64,000 bases of DNA, from NCBI GenBank assembly GCA_016926235.1, contig JAFGOZ010000699.1:152332-216331 (forward strand), read 5' to 3'. The DNA is from Bacteroidales bacterium. Lineage in GTDB: Bacteria; Bacteroidota; Bacteroidia; Bacteroidales; UBA10428. Below the pieces are notes generated by a model. The model made no database searches and had not been told where the DNA came from. It saw only the letters and a list, made by a program, of their open reading frames with translations. Both the position numbers and the translations under genes were made by a program. Positions 1 to 9,227 of this stretch are shown piece by piece (position 1 is the first letter of the stretch; each line of letters begins with the position of its first letter).

Positions 1-111
1 AACAAACGCAGGACCTTTGCCTGGTTTAACATGCTGAAACTGAACGATGGTATACAGATCATCGTTAAAATTGATACAAAGTCCATTTCTGAAATCTGCT
101 GTTGTTGCCAT
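1..111 (-). CDS. efp: Elongation factor P, N-terminal part (cut by window edge)
   Basis: The reverse strand from 111 encodes 37 residues beginning [20 protein letters not shown] and running off the window in frame. The N-terminal pattern and the later [11 protein letters not shown] stretch match the KOW-like first domain of elongation factor P, which relieves ribosome stalling at proline runs. The lysine that EF-P enzymes modify lies in the VKPGKG loop, and its lysine is visible. Only the first ~20% of the gene is present. It is divergent from the nitroreductase gene at 295. Confidence 0.9.
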   Translation of the reverse strand, partial: MATTADFRNGLCINFNDDLYTIVQFQHVKPGKGPAFV

Positions 112-251
112 ACAATTGTGTTAAAATTTTATTCGAGCACAAAAATAAATTTTATACTAACATTTACCTAAAAAAACAACAAAATTATACTGTAACTCAA
201 CTTTTATTCCTGTTTAACAATTTATTAACCTTTATAAATTGGTTTTTATTT

Positions 252-259
252 TACTTTTG
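252..259 (+). promoter_or_regulatory. Probable -7 box (TACTTTTG) for the nitroreductase gene
   Basis: TACTTTTG fits the Bacteroidota -7 consensus TAnnTTTG and lies 36 bases before the ATG at 295. I see no clear -33 TTTG at the usual spacing. Confidence 0.45.
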
Positions 260-294
260 ATCCTGATTAAACTTTACTTAATAGATTACATACC

Positions 295-942
295 ATGAAG
301 AACAAATATGTTTTAATTGCAGCCCTATTAATAAATATAATAATCCTTCCCTGTATATCACAGGATAATAAAACTTACTCCCTGCCAGAGCCAGATAAAA
401 CAGGAGGGATGCCTTTAATGGAAGCATTGAATAATCGTCAGAGTAGCCGACAATTTACCCAAAAAAAACTTAGCAAACAACAGCTTTCAAATCTTTTATG
501 GGCAGCAGATGGTATTAACAGACCTGAATCGGGAAAAAGAACAGCTCCCTCAGCAAGAAATTGCCAGGAAATTGAAATTTATGTAATAGTTGCAGAGGGA
601 GTATTTGTTTACCAGGCAGAAAATCACACATTAAAACAAGTATTAAATGAAGATATTCGCGATATTTCCGGCAAACAGAATTTTGTAAAAGATGCTCCGC
701 TTAATCTACTATATATAGTAGACTATAATAAAACCCAAGATAAAAATAAAGAAAATGCCAAATACTGGGCATATGCCGATGCGGGATTTATTTCTCAAAA
801 CGTATATTTGTTTTGTGCTTCAGAAGGACTAGGAACAGTTGTAAGAGGATTATTTGATGCTGATGCACTGGCAAGCAAACTGGAACTGCCAGCACATAAA
901 GCAGTAATCCTTACTCAAACAGTTGGATTTAAAAATGAATAA
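295..942 (+). CDS. Secreted nitroreductase-family (SagB-like) oxidoreductase
   Basis: The protein has 215 residues. A hydrophobic N-terminal segment (about residues 4-20) suggests export. The body has the nitroreductase/SagB pattern: the FMN-contact region RQSSRQFTQKKLSKQQLSNLLWAADGINR (about 44-74; its key residues are the RxSxRxF start and the LLWAADG motif), then TAPSARNCQEIEIYV and a C-terminal GLGTVVRGLFD segment. Family members bind FMN and reduce nitro compounds, quinones or azoline rings; the substrate here is unknown. The gene stands alone, convergent with the receiver gene at 959. Exported forms are common in Bacteroidota. Confidence 0.75.
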   Translation: MKNKYVLIAALLINIIILPCISQDNKTYSLPEPDKTGGMPLMEALNNRQSSRQFTQKKLSKQQLSNLLWAADGINRPESGKRTAPSARNCQEIEIYVIVAEGVFVYQAENHTLKQVLNEDIRDISGKQNFVKDAPLNLLYIVDYNKTQDKNKENAKYWAYADAGFISQNVYLFCASEGLGTVVRGLFDADALASKLELPAHKAVILTQTVGFKNE

Positions 943-958
943 AAACGAAAGAAGTTAA

Positions 959-1360
959 TTAGTTCGCTATTTTCTGCTTATCTTTCTCAAAAAGAAGCTT
1001 TTTAACCTCTTCGAGAAAGGTAATAGGATTGAATGGTTTACGGATGTAACCAATAGCTCCCTTTGACATAGATTGAGCACAATAGTCCTCATCCTGAAGC
1101 GCAGAGACCATAATTACCGGGATATTCCGCGTGGTTTCATTTGATACAATCCTGTCCAACACCTCAAGACCATCCATCCCATCCATCATAATATCCAGTA
1201 GTATTACATCTGGTTTGTTCTCCGTTAAAAGCCTCAATCCCTCCCATCCATTTGTTGCTGAGAGAATATTATAGTCTTCCAACTCAAGAATCGCTTCCAT
1301 CAACGATATATTTGCTTCTATATCATCAATGATTAATGCCGACTTGCCTTCACCTGCCAT
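959..1360 (-). CDS. Stand-alone response regulator receiver (CheY-like)
   Basis: The protein has 133 residues and is a single receiver domain without an output domain. Visible residues are the acidic pair D12/D13, the phospho-acceptor D56 in DVILLDIMMDGMDG and the conserved K108 in YIRKPF. It should be phosphorylated by a histidine kinase and act through protein contacts, but no kinase is adjacent, so the partner is unknown. It is convergent with the nitroreductase gene, with only 16 bases between the two stops. Confidence 0.85.
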   Translation of the reverse strand: MAGEGKSALIIDDIEANISLMEAILELEDYNILSATNGWEGLRLLTENKPDVILLDIMMDGMDGLEVLDRIVSNETTRNIPVIMVSALQDEDYCAQSMSKGAIGYIRKPFNPITFLEEVKKLLFEKDKQKIAN

Positions 1361-1660
1361 ATAAGGTATAATTTAGGTTAACAATTTTACGAAATTTTTA
1401 ACTCATTTGTTCTATAAAAAATGAATTAATAACATAATATATATGGAGAAAATTTTATCCCCTATATATTTATACCAATTTGAGGCAAAAAGTAACCCTC
1501 ATTTTTATAAAAAAAAATAGCCTTTTTAAATAATTATTAACATTTTTATCTCTAACTAAATAAAAAACTGAAAAAACTTTATTTAAATAAATATTATTGT
1601 ATCTTTGCACGCACTTTTAAAATAACTAATAAAGGTTTAGAAAACTAATTAAAATTAAGT
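1361..1660. other. 300-base AT-rich intergenic stretch with the rpsP promoter
   Basis: No coding potential is seen. It holds the divergent promoters of the receiver gene and rpsP. An AT-rich imperfect hairpin lies at about 1437-1470, and a TGAGG...CCTCA stem followed by T residues lies at about 1482-1507. A good -7 box, TATCTTTG, is at 1600-1607, 54 bases before the rpsP start. Confidence 0.5.
1600..1607 (+). promoter_or_regulatory. -7 promoter box TATCTTTG for rpsP-rimM
   Basis: TATCTTTG matches the Bacteroidota TAnnTTTG -7 element. It is placed so that the transcript would have a leader of about 45 bases before the rpsP ATG at 1661. Confidence 0.6.
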
Positions 1661-2386
1661 ATGCCGGCAAAAATTAGATTAGCAAGAAGGGGTAAAAAGA
1701 GAAAACCTTTTTATCACATCGTAATTGCAGATAGCAGGGCGCCACGTGATGGTAAATTCATTGAACAATTGGGTTTTTATAATCCAAACACTGATCCTGC
1801 TACCATTGAACTGGACTTTGACAAGGCCCTAAACTGGGTTCAAAAAGGAGCCCAACCAACAGATACTTGTAAGGTCATATTATCCAAAAAAGGAGTGCTT
1901 TACAAAAACCATCTGTTACAGGGTGTTAAGAAAAATGCACTAACTGAAGAACAAGCTGAAGCAAAGTTTAACGAATGGTTAAAGGAAAAAGAAGCCAAAA
2001 CACAAGATGCTATCGAGAAGCAATTGAAAAACAAACAGGATGCTGCAAAAAAACGTTTGGAAGCTGAAACAAAAGCCAAAGAAGAGAAAGCAGAAGAGAT
2101 AGCAAAGAAAAATGCTGAAGCTGCTAAAGCTGAGCGCGAAGAGGTAGAGGCAGAGGCAAAAGCAGAAGCAGATGCAGAAGCAACAGTAGATGCAGTTGAA
2201 ACACAAGACGCACCTGCTGAAGAACCTAAAGCTGCTGTTGAAGATGTAGTTGAAACAACCAACACTCCAGTTGAAGAACCTAAAGCTGAAGTTGAGGCTG
2301 AAGCTGAAGTAGAAGCAGAAGAAGCAAAAGCAGAAACAGCAGAAACAGCAGAACCTGCCGCTGAAGAAGAAAAAACAGAAGAATAA
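1661..2386 (+). CDS. rpsP: 30S ribosomal protein S16 with long acidic tail
   Basis: Residues 1 to about 80 are a standard S16 ([20 protein letters not shown], then [14 protein letters not shown]), a small-subunit protein needed for 30S assembly. Most bacterial S16 proteins have 80-90 residues. This one has 241: after about residue 105 comes a Lys/Glu/Ala-rich, probably coiled or disordered tail that becomes almost purely Ala/Glu/Val/Pro. Extended S16 tails are seen in Bacteroidota, but this one is long. rimM follows after 26 bases, so they are probably co-transcribed, the usual rpsP-rimM order. Confidence 0.95.
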   Translation: MPAKIRLARRGKKRKPFYHIVIADSRAPRDGKFIEQLGFYNPNTDPATIELDFDKALNWVQKGAQPTDTCKVILSKKGVLYKNHLLQGVKKNALTEEQAEAKFNEWLKEKEAKTQDAIEKQLKNKQDAAKKRLEAETKAKEEKAEEIAKKNAEAAKAEREEVEAEAKAEADAEATVDAVETQDAPAEEPKAAVEDVVETTNTPVEEPKAEVEAEAEVEAEEAKAETAETAEPAAEEEKTEE

Positions 2387-2412
2387 TAATTCTCAAAACA
2401 GCTTTTTCTCGA

Positions 2413-2934
2413 ATGAATGAAAAAGCAGAATATATAGGATGGTTATCGAAAATTCATGGAGTTAATGGTCATCTTATATTAAGAGTTGAAGATACTTCTG
2501 AGAAAAATATTAAACAAGGGGACTTTGTATTCCTGAAGATAAATGGATTACTGGTCCCTTTTTCTATTTCCGATTTTATTCAAAAAGACGATACTTCATA
2601 CATCATCCAGTTTGTGGATTTTGAAGATAAAATTATGGCGGAAGAACTTAAAAACTGTGAAGTCTTTACAACGATTCACAAAGAAAAACACACAAAGAGC
2701 TCAACTAAACCCGAATTCGACATTTCTGGTTTTATTGTAATTGACAAATATTCCGGCGAAATTGGCATTGTAGATGAGGTAGTTGAAATATCTCAAAATC
2801 CTTTGATAAAAGTATTGAAAGATCAAAATGAAATATTTATACCTTTTAATAATCAAATTGTTCAGGATATTAATGAGTCATTAAAAACAGTTAATGTTTT
2901 GCTACCTGAAGGCCTTATCGAATTATTCTCCTAA
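2413..2934 (+). CDS. rimM: 16S rRNA processing protein RimM
   Basis: The protein has 173 residues. It starts with the RimM domain (YIGWLSKIHGVNGHLILRVE, about 7-26) and ends with a PRC-barrel domain (about 100-173; FDISGFIVIDKYSGEIGIVDEV). RimM binds S19 and helps mature the 3' domain of the 30S head. Its position directly after rpsP supports the call. Length is normal. Confidence 0.93.
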   Translation: MNEKAEYIGWLSKIHGVNGHLILRVEDTSEKNIKQGDFVFLKINGLLVPFSISDFIQKDDTSYIIQFVDFEDKIMAEELKNCEVFTTIHKEKHTKSSTKPEFDISGFIVIDKYSGEIGIVDEVVEISQNPLIKVLKDQNEIFIPFNNQIVQDINESLKTVNVLLPEGLIELFS

Positions 2935-3022
2935 AAAAACTACCCGTTTTGTATATTGCTTTATGCAGCGATTAAAATATTTAATCGTCTTTAGCATAGA
3001 TTAATCCTTAAAATAAAATAGT

Positions 3023-3748
3023 ATGCGAAAACATTCAGTGAAAGCTATTATATTAATAGTTCTAATTTCAGGCTTTTATATAGCTTGTGTCAATCCTACC
3101 CCTGCGATAAAAGAAGATCCTATTGAAAAAACATATGACCTTACTGGTTTTACTAAAATAGGTTTAGGCATTCATGCAGATGTATATTATGAACAATCCA
3201 GTGAATATGAAGTAAAAGTTGTTGCGAAAGAATCTGCAATTAATAAAATTACAGTAGAAGTAAATGGAGATGAACTAAAAATTCATCATAAGGGTCATTC
3301 ATTATCAAACACAGGGGATATTGACATTTATATTTCCTGCCCAAAAATTGAGGGATTTAGTATATCAGGCTCAGGAAAAGTAATTGTTGACAAACCTGTC
3401 AATACAAAAAATCTGGATATAAAAATAAGCGGTAGTGGAAATGTTATTTTGCATGAATTAAATGCTGAACTAGTTAAATTAAACATTTCTGGTTCCGGTA
3501 ATTTAAAATTTGAAGCAGAAGGCAAAGTAAATAAGACTGAATTACATATAAGTGGTTCCGGCAATGTACATGCAGAAAATGTTGAAATGGGTGAACTCAA
3601 TGGAAAAATTAGTGGTTCAGGAAACGGTAGATTTTTCATAACAGACAGAATTACCGCAAAAATATCAGGTAGCGGAGATATATATTATAAAGGTAATCCC
3701 GTAATTGATGTGGAAATTTCCGGATCAGGAAAAATTAAACCCTTATAA
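3023..3748 (+). CDS. DUF2807 (GIN-domain) lipoprotein
   Basis: The protein has 241 residues with a lipoprotein signal ending near Cys22 (FYIAC). The rest is the DUF2807 'head GIN' domain, a beta-helix-like fold with regularly repeated SGSG turns (at least seven copies of ISGSG or close variants from about residue 113 on). Proteins of this family are exported and common in Bacteroidota; their function is not established. A strong hairpin terminator follows directly. Confidence 0.85.
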   Translation: MRKHSVKAIILIVLISGFYIACVNPTPAIKEDPIEKTYDLTGFTKIGLGIHADVYYEQSSEYEVKVVAKESAINKITVEVNGDELKIHHKGHSLSNTGDIDIYISCPKIEGFSISGSGKVIVDKPVNTKNLDIKISGSGNVILHELNAELVKLNISGSGNLKFEAEGKVNKTELHISGSGNVHAENVEMGELNGKISGSGNGRFFITDRITAKISGSGDIYYKGNPVIDVEISGSGKIKPL

Positions 3749-3753
3749 AAGAC

Positions 3754-3788
3754 AAAAAAAAGGGCCCTAAAATCAAGCCCTTTTTTTT
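3754..3788. terminator. Bidirectional intrinsic terminator
   Basis: An A-run plus GGGC stem (3754-3764) pairs with GCCC plus a T-run (3777-3788). It lies between the convergent DUF2807 and tonB genes and can serve both strands. Confidence 0.85.
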
Positions 3789-3804
3789 ATAAAGTATATG
3801 TAAA

Positions 3805-4488
3805 TTATTGTTGTAATACGAAACTAATCGGGAACACGAACTGTACCTTCACAGCTCTTCCCCTTTGTTTTCCAGGTGTCCATTTAGGAGATGACCGAAC
3901 AACCCTTAATGCTTCTTTATCAAGAGCAGGATGAACACCACGAAGAAGAACAACATCAACCACATTTCCATTTTTATCTACTGCAAAACGTACAAGTACC
4001 TTTCCACTAATACCGTTTTCAGCGGCGATATCCGGATAATCGAGGTTTTGAGCAATGTATTCACGAAAACCAACTTCTGCTTTCTTCCCGTTAAATAGTG
4101 GCATATCCTCAACTATAATAAATACTTCCTCAACTGCTGCTTCTTCTTCCTGTTCAATCTCAGTAATATCAAAAGTAGTATTTTCATCCGCAAGGTTATC
4201 TACAACATCGATCTCATTTTCAATCTCTTCATCATCCTCAACAATTTCAAGGTCCTCAATAACCTGTTGTGGAGGTGGTTGTTGTATTACTTCTTGTTGG
4301 CGGGTAATAGGAATTATTTCTTCTTCCATAAGTGCATCTTCCATCTTAGTCAATGATTTGTCCAATTCCGGTTTGCTCGTTCTCTCAAATGCATAGAGAA
4401 CTATTGCAATAACCACAAGAAGACCAATTTGAAAAAATATCGGTCTGCTTTTTTCCAGGTCAGCCTTTTTTGTCTTTTTCGGTTCCAT
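3805..4488 (-). CDS. Energy transducer TonB
   Basis: The protein has 227 residues. One N-terminal membrane segment (about 17-34) is followed by an acidic, proline/glutamine-containing periplasmic spacer (about 35-130) and a C-terminal TonB domain (about 145-227; GKVLVRFAVDKNGNVVDVVL, then SSPKWTPGKQRG). It links the inner-membrane ExbBD motor to outer-membrane TonB-dependent receptors such as the SusC in this window. No exbB/exbD genes are adjacent. Bacteroidota carry several TonB paralogs, so its receptor partner cannot be named. Confidence 0.88.
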   Translation of the reverse strand: MEPKKTKKADLEKSRPIFFQIGLLVVIAIVLYAFERTSKPELDKSLTKMEDALMEEEIIPITRQQEVIQQPPPQQVIEDLEIVEDDEEIENEIDVVDNLADENTTFDITEIEQEEEAAVEEVFIIVEDMPLFNGKKAEVGFREYIAQNLDYPDIAAENGISGKVLVRFAVDKNGNVVDVVLLRGVHPALDKEALRVVRSSPKWTPGKQRGRAVKVQFVFPISFVLQQ

Positions 4489-4629
4489 AATCTTAAATAA
4501 TTTGCGCTAAAATATCATTAATATTTTAACTATACAACATTTAATTTACTTTATTAAACATATATCATATACTATGCCAAACTTTATAAATTAACGTCCA
4601 AAATCATTAGAATATTTCATTTTTTTTCA

Positions 4630-4637
4630 TATTTTTG
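4630..4637 (+). promoter_or_regulatory. -7 promoter box TATTTTTG for tRNA-Ala
   Basis: TATTTTTG matches TAnnTTTG and ends 9 bases before the tRNA 5' end, the short spacing expected for a tRNA promoter. Confidence 0.6.
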
Positions 4638-4646
4638 CCTCCTCAT

Positions 4647-4720
4647 GGGGGCTTAGCTCAGCTGGCTAGAGCGTTTGGCTGGCAGCCAAGAGGTCGCGGG
4701 TTCGACTCCCGCAGTCTCCA
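4647..4720 (+). tRNA. tRNA-Ala (anticodon GGC)
   Basis: A full cloverleaf can be folded: acceptor GGGGGCT (4647-4653) with AGTCTCC (4713-4719), D stem GCTC/GAGC, anticodon stem TTTGG/CCAAG with anticodon GGC at 4681-4683, and T stem GCGGG/CCCGC. The third acceptor pair is G-U, the main alanine identity element, which agrees with the anticodon. The discriminator is A4720; a complete CCA is not encoded (CCT follows). Confidence 0.96.
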
Positions 4721-4723
4721 CCT

Positions 4724-4761
4724 AAAATCAGAGTGATCGCTCTCGCTATCACTCTGATTTT
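4724..4761. terminator. Bidirectional hairpin between tRNA-Ala and fumC
   Basis: AAAATCAGAGTGAT (4724-4737) is perfectly repeated in inverse at 4748-4761. The stem ends in A- and T-runs, so it can stop both the tRNA transcript and the convergent fumC transcript. Confidence 0.8.
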
Positions 4762-4787
4762 CTCAAACCTCACTCTCCCACTCACTC

Positions 4788-6179
4788 TCATTTCTTTCCA
4801 ACCATCTTTGAAGGATCTACCCATTTTGAAAACTCCTCATTTGTAACATATCCCAGTTCAATAGCAGCTTTCCTTAAAGAAGTATTTTCTTTGAATGCCT
4901 TTTTTGCAATTTCTGCTGCTTTTTCATATCCAATGTATGTATTCAAAGCAGTTACCAGCATTAATGAATTTTCTACATGCTGCTTTATCACTTCATGGTT
5001 AGCAATAATTCCGATCGCACAATTATCATTAAATGAAACACATGCATCACCCAATAATTGTGCTGAATTCAGAAAATTAAAGATTATCATGGGTTTAAAA
5101 ACATTTAATTCGAAATGACCATTCATCCCACCTATCGTAATTGCAGTGTCATTGCCAATAACCTGTGCACACACCATGGTGAGTGCTTCAACCTGGGTTG
5201 GATTAACCTTCCCTGGCATTATAGATGACCCGGGTTCGTTCGAAGGAAGTGTAATTTCTCCTATCCCGCTTCTTGGACCAGAGGCCAACACCCTTATGTC
5301 ATTTGCTATTTTCATTAAACTTACTGTCAATGTTTTAAGACAACCTGACGCTTTTACAATAGCATCATGTGCTGCCAGCGATTCAAACTTATTTGGGGCG
5401 GTTATAAATTGAATACCTGTTAATTCGGATATTTTTTTCGCAACAAGGGCACTATACCCTTCAGGAGTATTAATTCCTGTGCCAATAGCAGTGCCTCCAA
5501 GAGCTAGTTCAGAAAGATGTCCAAGTGATTGTTTTAATGATTCCAATCCATGATCAAGTTGAGAAACATAACCTGAAAATTCCTGTCCCAGAGTTAAAGG
5601 TGTTGCATCCATCCAATGAGTGCGTCCTATCTTAACTATATCCATAAATTCATCCGACTTAACTTTAAGGGTATTTCGCAATTTTTCAATTCCGGGAATA
5701 GTAACCTCAATAATCATTTTATATGCAGCAATATGCATTGCAGTGGGAAATGTATCATTCGATGATTGTGATTTGTTTACATCATCATTTGGATGAATTG
5801 AAGGCTTCCCCTCACCGAGCTTGTTTCCCTGTAATACATGTGCTCTGTTCGAGATTACTTCGTTTAGGTTCATATTACTTTGCGTTCCGGAACCTGTTTG
5901 CCAAACAACAAGAGGGAAATGATTATCCAGGGCACCTTCCAGTATTTCATCACAAACTTTTGCAATTGTATCAGCTTTTTCTTTAGGCAATACTTTAAGT
6001 TCATAATTTGTTAGAGCTGCGGCTTTCTTTAAATAAGCAAATGCCCTGATAATCTCAACAGGCATTTTGTTATTGCCAATTTTAAAATTGTCTTTTGAGC
6101 GCTGCGTTTGTGCTCCCCAATATTTATCGGCAGGCACTTTTACTTCGCCCATCGTGTCTTTTTCAATGCGATAGTCCAT
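4788..6179 (-). CDS. fumC: Fumarate hydratase class II
   Basis: The protein has 463 residues, the normal length for class II fumarase, which interconverts fumarate and L-malate in the TCA cycle without an iron-sulfur cluster. The fumarase/aspartase signature [11 protein letters not shown] is present with its catalytic serine loop, as are [19 protein letters not shown] and the [11 protein letters not shown] active-site region. It ends beside the tRNA terminator. The ArsC/Spx-like gene lies 11 bases upstream on the same strand and may be co-transcribed. Confidence 0.95.
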   Translation of the reverse strand: MDYRIEKDTMGEVKVPADKYWGAQTQRSKDNFKIGNNKMPVEIIRAFAYLKKAAALTNYELKVLPKEKADTIAKVCDEILEGALDNHFPLVVWQTGSGTQSNMNLNEVISNRAHVLQGNKLGEGKPSIHPNDDVNKSQSSNDTFPTAMHIAAYKMIIEVTIPGIEKLRNTLKVKSDEFMDIVKIGRTHWMDATPLTLGQEFSGYVSQLDHGLESLKQSLGHLSELALGGTAIGTGINTPEGYSALVAKKISELTGIQFITAPNKFESLAAHDAIVKASGCLKTLTVSLMKIANDIRVLASGPRSGIGEITLPSNEPGSSIMPGKVNPTQVEALTMVCAQVIGNDTAITIGGMNGHFELNVFKPMIIFNFLNSAQLLGDACVSFNDNCAIGIIANHEVIKQHVENSLMLVTALNTYIGYEKAAEIAKKAFKENTSLRKAAIELGYVTNEEFSKWVDPSKMVGKK

Positions 6180-6190
6180 GATGTTTATAC

Positions 6191-6532
6191 TTATACGATT
6201 TTTGCAATATTCTCAGGTGGATGAGCCAACACTGCTATATTACCAGCTACTACAATTGGCCTTTGCAATAATTTGGGATTCTCAATCAAAATTCCAATCC
6301 ATTCTCCCTTTGAAATAGATTTTCCTTTAAAGTTCTTTTTATAATCATCTTCCTGTTTGCGAATCAAGTCCTCAACGCCCAATCCTGTCTTCTCAATGAT
6401 CTCCTTCAATTCTTTTTCAGTAAATGGTTTTTTGAAATAATCGATTACCTCAAAAGTGAGGCCTTTATCCTCAAGATATTTTAAACCTTCTCTGCTTTTT
6501 TTGCACCGTGGATTATGGTATATCTTTATCAT
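6191..6532 (-). CDS. ArsC/Spx/YffB-family thioredoxin-fold protein
   Basis: The protein has 113 residues and a thioredoxin-like ArsC fold. It begins [20 protein letters not shown] with the single active cysteine C10, and the RPIVV turn that holds the conserved Arg-Pro of the family is at about 91-95. Family members are glutaredoxin-dependent arsenate reductases or Spx-like regulators. The CxxS-type site without neighbouring ars genes leaves arsenate reduction unproven. It lies 11 bases from fumC on the same strand. Confidence 0.8.
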   Translation of the reverse strand: MIKIYHNPRCKKSREGLKYLEDKGLTFEVIDYFKKPFTEKELKEIIEKTGLGVEDLIRKQEDDYKKNFKGKSISKGEWIGILIENPKLLQRPIVVAGNIAVLAHPPENIAKIV

Positions 6533-6659
6533 CTTATTAATATTATATCATATTAAATAAACAATTTCCTGACTGGAAAGTTAATTCAGGAGCATACAAT
6601 TTTATTTATAAAGATAGCAAGATAAGGTAATTATACCAAGAAAAATGAAGGAGTTAATC

Positions 6660-7743
6660 CTATGAAAATTCCATTAAATAGCTTTTAATAAAAGCGTTTA
6701 AGTCTCCATCCATTATAGCCTGAACATTGGACGTTTCGTAACCTGTGCGAAGATCTTTCACCATTTTATAAGGATGCATTATATAACTTCGAATTTGTGA
6801 ACCCCATTCAATTTTTTTCTTCTTTCCTTCCTGTTCGGCTTGTTTTTCCATTTTCTTGCGGAGTTCCAATTCATACAGATGAGATTTAAGCAAACGCAAG
6901 GCATTTTCCTTGTTTTTCAATTGTGAACGGGTCTCCTGATTTTCAATAATCGTATCGGTAGGATGGTGTCGCAGGCGAACAGCAGTTTCAACTTTATTCA
7001 CATTCTGTCCCCCTGCCCCGCTTGAACGAAAAGTTTCCCAGGTTATGTCTGCCGGGTTTATCTCAATATTTATAGTATCATCCACAACGGGAGAAACAAA
7101 AACAGAAGAAAAAGTAGTGTGCCGCTTATTGTTTGAATCAAAAGGAGACAGACGTACAAGACGGTGAACCCCACTCTCACTTTTCAGGAAACCATAAGCA
7201 TATTCACCATCAAATTCAAGAGTTACTGTTTTTACACCGGCTTCATCACCAGCCTGGTAATATAGTTCTCTGACTGTATACCCATTATTTTCGCCCCAAC
7301 GAATGTACATACGCATAAGCATACTAGTCCAGTCAAGGCTTTCGGTACCTCCTGCTCCGGACTTTACTTTCACAATGGCACTTCTGTGATCGTCCTCACC
7401 CTGAAGCATCTTTTTCAATTCAAGGTCATCTATCAATTTATTGGCAAGATCGTATTGGGCATCAATTTCTTCTTCACTGGCTTCACCTTCACCAAAAAAA
7501 TCAAACAATACCTTGAGATCCTCCAAAGCAACATCTACCTTGTTATAAGCTTCAATCCAGGATTTAATTGTTGATACTCCCTTTAAATGCTCCTCTGCTT
7601 TTTTGGGATCATTCCAAAAGGCAGGACTAGATGATATTTTTTCTGCTTCGGCAATTTTCGTATTCTTTCCATCAACGTCAAAGATACCTCCTTAACGCAT
7701 CACGACGCTCTGCTAACTCTTTTATCTGTTCAATGTTTATCAT
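6660..7743 (-). CDS. prfB: Peptide chain release factor 2, with programmed +1 frameshift
   Basis: RF2 recognises UGA and UAA stop codons and triggers peptide release. Most of the protein is read in one frame (GGQ loop in RSSGAGGQNVNKVETAVRLR). The true start is an ATG at 7743 in another frame, which encodes 21 codons and then meets TGA at 7680-7678. Just before it is the Shine-Dalgarno-like AGGAGGTAT and the slippery CTT TGA C. Skipping one base (7680) joins it to the downstream frame, giving a product of about 360 residues, normal for RF2. RF2 therefore limits its own synthesis: when it is scarce, the ribosome pauses at TGA and slips. The in-frame TTG at 7526 is not the start. Confidence 0.95.
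7678..7692 (-). promoter_or_regulatory. RF2 recoding site (internal SD, CTT-TGA-C)
   Basis: On the reverse strand the bases read AGGAGGTATCTTTGA. This is the classical arrangement: an internal Shine-Dalgarno 3-4 bases before CTT, followed by the in-frame TGA at codon 22. It is the autoregulatory +1 frameshift signal of prfB. Confidence 0.95.
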
Positions 7744-7917
7744 ATCAAAAATGTAATATGTTGCGCAAAAATACAAAAAATGATTGACACTTAAAATTGA
7801 CAAAATAACACTGCTTGTAGAAATAATCAATTAAGACTAAATTTTATTCTCTAAAAGCTCTTTTATATATCCCATTTTTTATCTAATTTAATAATTTAGA
7901 ATATTTTACTTGTTTTA

Positions 7918-9198
7918 TTGAAGAACGATAACGAAAATATTGTTTACTATCTTGGCTCAGAAGATGAGTATAACGGACTTAGAAGTTTTTTTAATCTTGA
8001 AAAGTTTCACTATTCAATAAAACATGTTGCATCACCTAAAGATTTTAAATTTTTAAAAACCCCCGCTGATGCAATTTTGGTAAGTGAAGATGCCATATTA
8101 AATAATCCGTTTATTAAGCAAACAATAAAAGACAACATCCTGTTTAAAGATACTCCTGTAATATCCATTCTCACAAAAGCAAATGCAAAAAACGCCCATA
8201 ATCTCAATGTTGATGATTTTATTTGCATGCCTTTTGTAGTTGATGAACTTTATCTCCGGATTATCCATACTATCAACTATACAAAATCCTTACAATTACT
8301 GGAACAACAAAGGGAAAAGATTGATTTGGCATCCAAAAAGCATCGGGAACGTACTATTGAGCTGTTTGGTCGTCATATAGACTTAAAAAAAGCCCAGAAA
8401 GAAATTGCATTAAAAAATAAGAGAATACAACACCAGCATAATGAAATTCAGGCAAGTATTCGTTATGCTTCACTCATTCAGAATGCAATTCTGCCTCACG
8501 AAGAAGAAATAAAAGAAATTATAGAAGACTACTTTTTAGTAAATATTCCAAAAGCTATAGTAAGTGGAGATTTTTATTGGGTTGGGGAAAAGAAAGGGAA
8601 AAAATATCTCATAGCAGCAGACTGCACCGGACATGGTGTTCCGGGAGCTTTTATGAGCATTTTAGGTATGGGGGCCATAAATGAAATATTGTATAATGAT
8701 AAAGAGTTTCCAGCAAATAAAATTCTGGCAGACCTGCGTAATTATATTATTCGAATACTCCATCAAAAGGGAAATATTGGAGAAGCCTCTGACGGAATGG
8801 ATATGTCATTATGTATTGTTGATTATGAGACATTAACCATTGAATATGCAGGTGCTCATAATCCATTGTATCATATCCACAAAGGAGAAATTTGTCTATA
8901 TAAAGCAGACCGAATGACTCTTGGTATTACCCGGAAAACTGAACTTAAGGAATTTACCAATAATATTATCCCTTTTAAAAAAGGAGATATTATCTATCTG
9001 TTTTCAGATGGTTTTGCTGATCAATTTGGTGGCCCGACAGGAAGTAAATACAGGTATAAAAACTTTCGTGAATTCTTATTCCGCATACATAAATTTCCGA
9101 TGTCAAAACAAAAACTGGCTCTTATAAAAGAGTTTCAACAGTGGAAAGGAGAATATGATCAAATTGATGATATTTTAATTCTTGGAGTCAGGTTATAG
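7918..9198 (+). CDS. SpoIIE/RsbU-type PP2C phosphatase with N-terminal receiver-like domain
   Basis: The protein has 426 residues. The N-terminal ~120 residues look like a degenerate receiver fold (DTPVISILTKANAKNAHN, DDFICMPFVVDELYLRI). A helical linker (about 135-180, coiled-coil-like) follows, then a PP2C/SpoIIE phosphatase from about residue 190 with SGDFYWVGEKKGKKY and AADCTGHGVPGAFMS, including the metal-binding Asp residues. Family members remove phosphate from anti-anti-sigma (STAS) proteins. The only plausible start is TTG at 7918: a stop lies at 7897 and the next ATG is about 100 codons in. It is a close architectural relative of the C-terminus of the gene at 14328. Confidence 0.85.
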   Translation: MKNDNENIVYYLGSEDEYNGLRSFFNLEKFHYSIKHVASPKDFKFLKTPADAILVSEDAILNNPFIKQTIKDNILFKDTPVISILTKANAKNAHNLNVDDFICMPFVVDELYLRIIHTINYTKSLQLLEQQREKIDLASKKHRERTIELFGRHIDLKKAQKEIALKNKRIQHQHNEIQASIRYASLIQNAILPHEEEIKEIIEDYFLVNIPKAIVSGDFYWVGEKKGKKYLIAADCTGHGVPGAFMSILGMGAINEILYNDKEFPANKILADLRNYIIRILHQKGNIGEASDGMDMSLCIVDYETLTIEYAGAHNPLYHIHKGEICLYKADRMTLGITRKTELKEFTNNIIPFKKGDIIYLFSDGFADQFGGPTGSKYRYKNFREFLFRIHKFPMSKQKLALIKEFQQWKGEYDQIDDILILGVRL

Positions 9199-9227
9199 TT
9201 CATTTATGGCAATTGATATGCTAAAAA

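Noticed and set aside
1900..2265. Antisense reading frame in the rpsP tail
   Set aside because: It is caused by the repetitive Ala/Glu codons and has serine/alanine low-complexity translation.
6660..7743. prfB as a pseudogene broken by a frameshift
   Set aside because: The SD-like AGGAGG, CTT-TGA-C site and intact downstream reading frame are the normal RF2 programmed frameshift.
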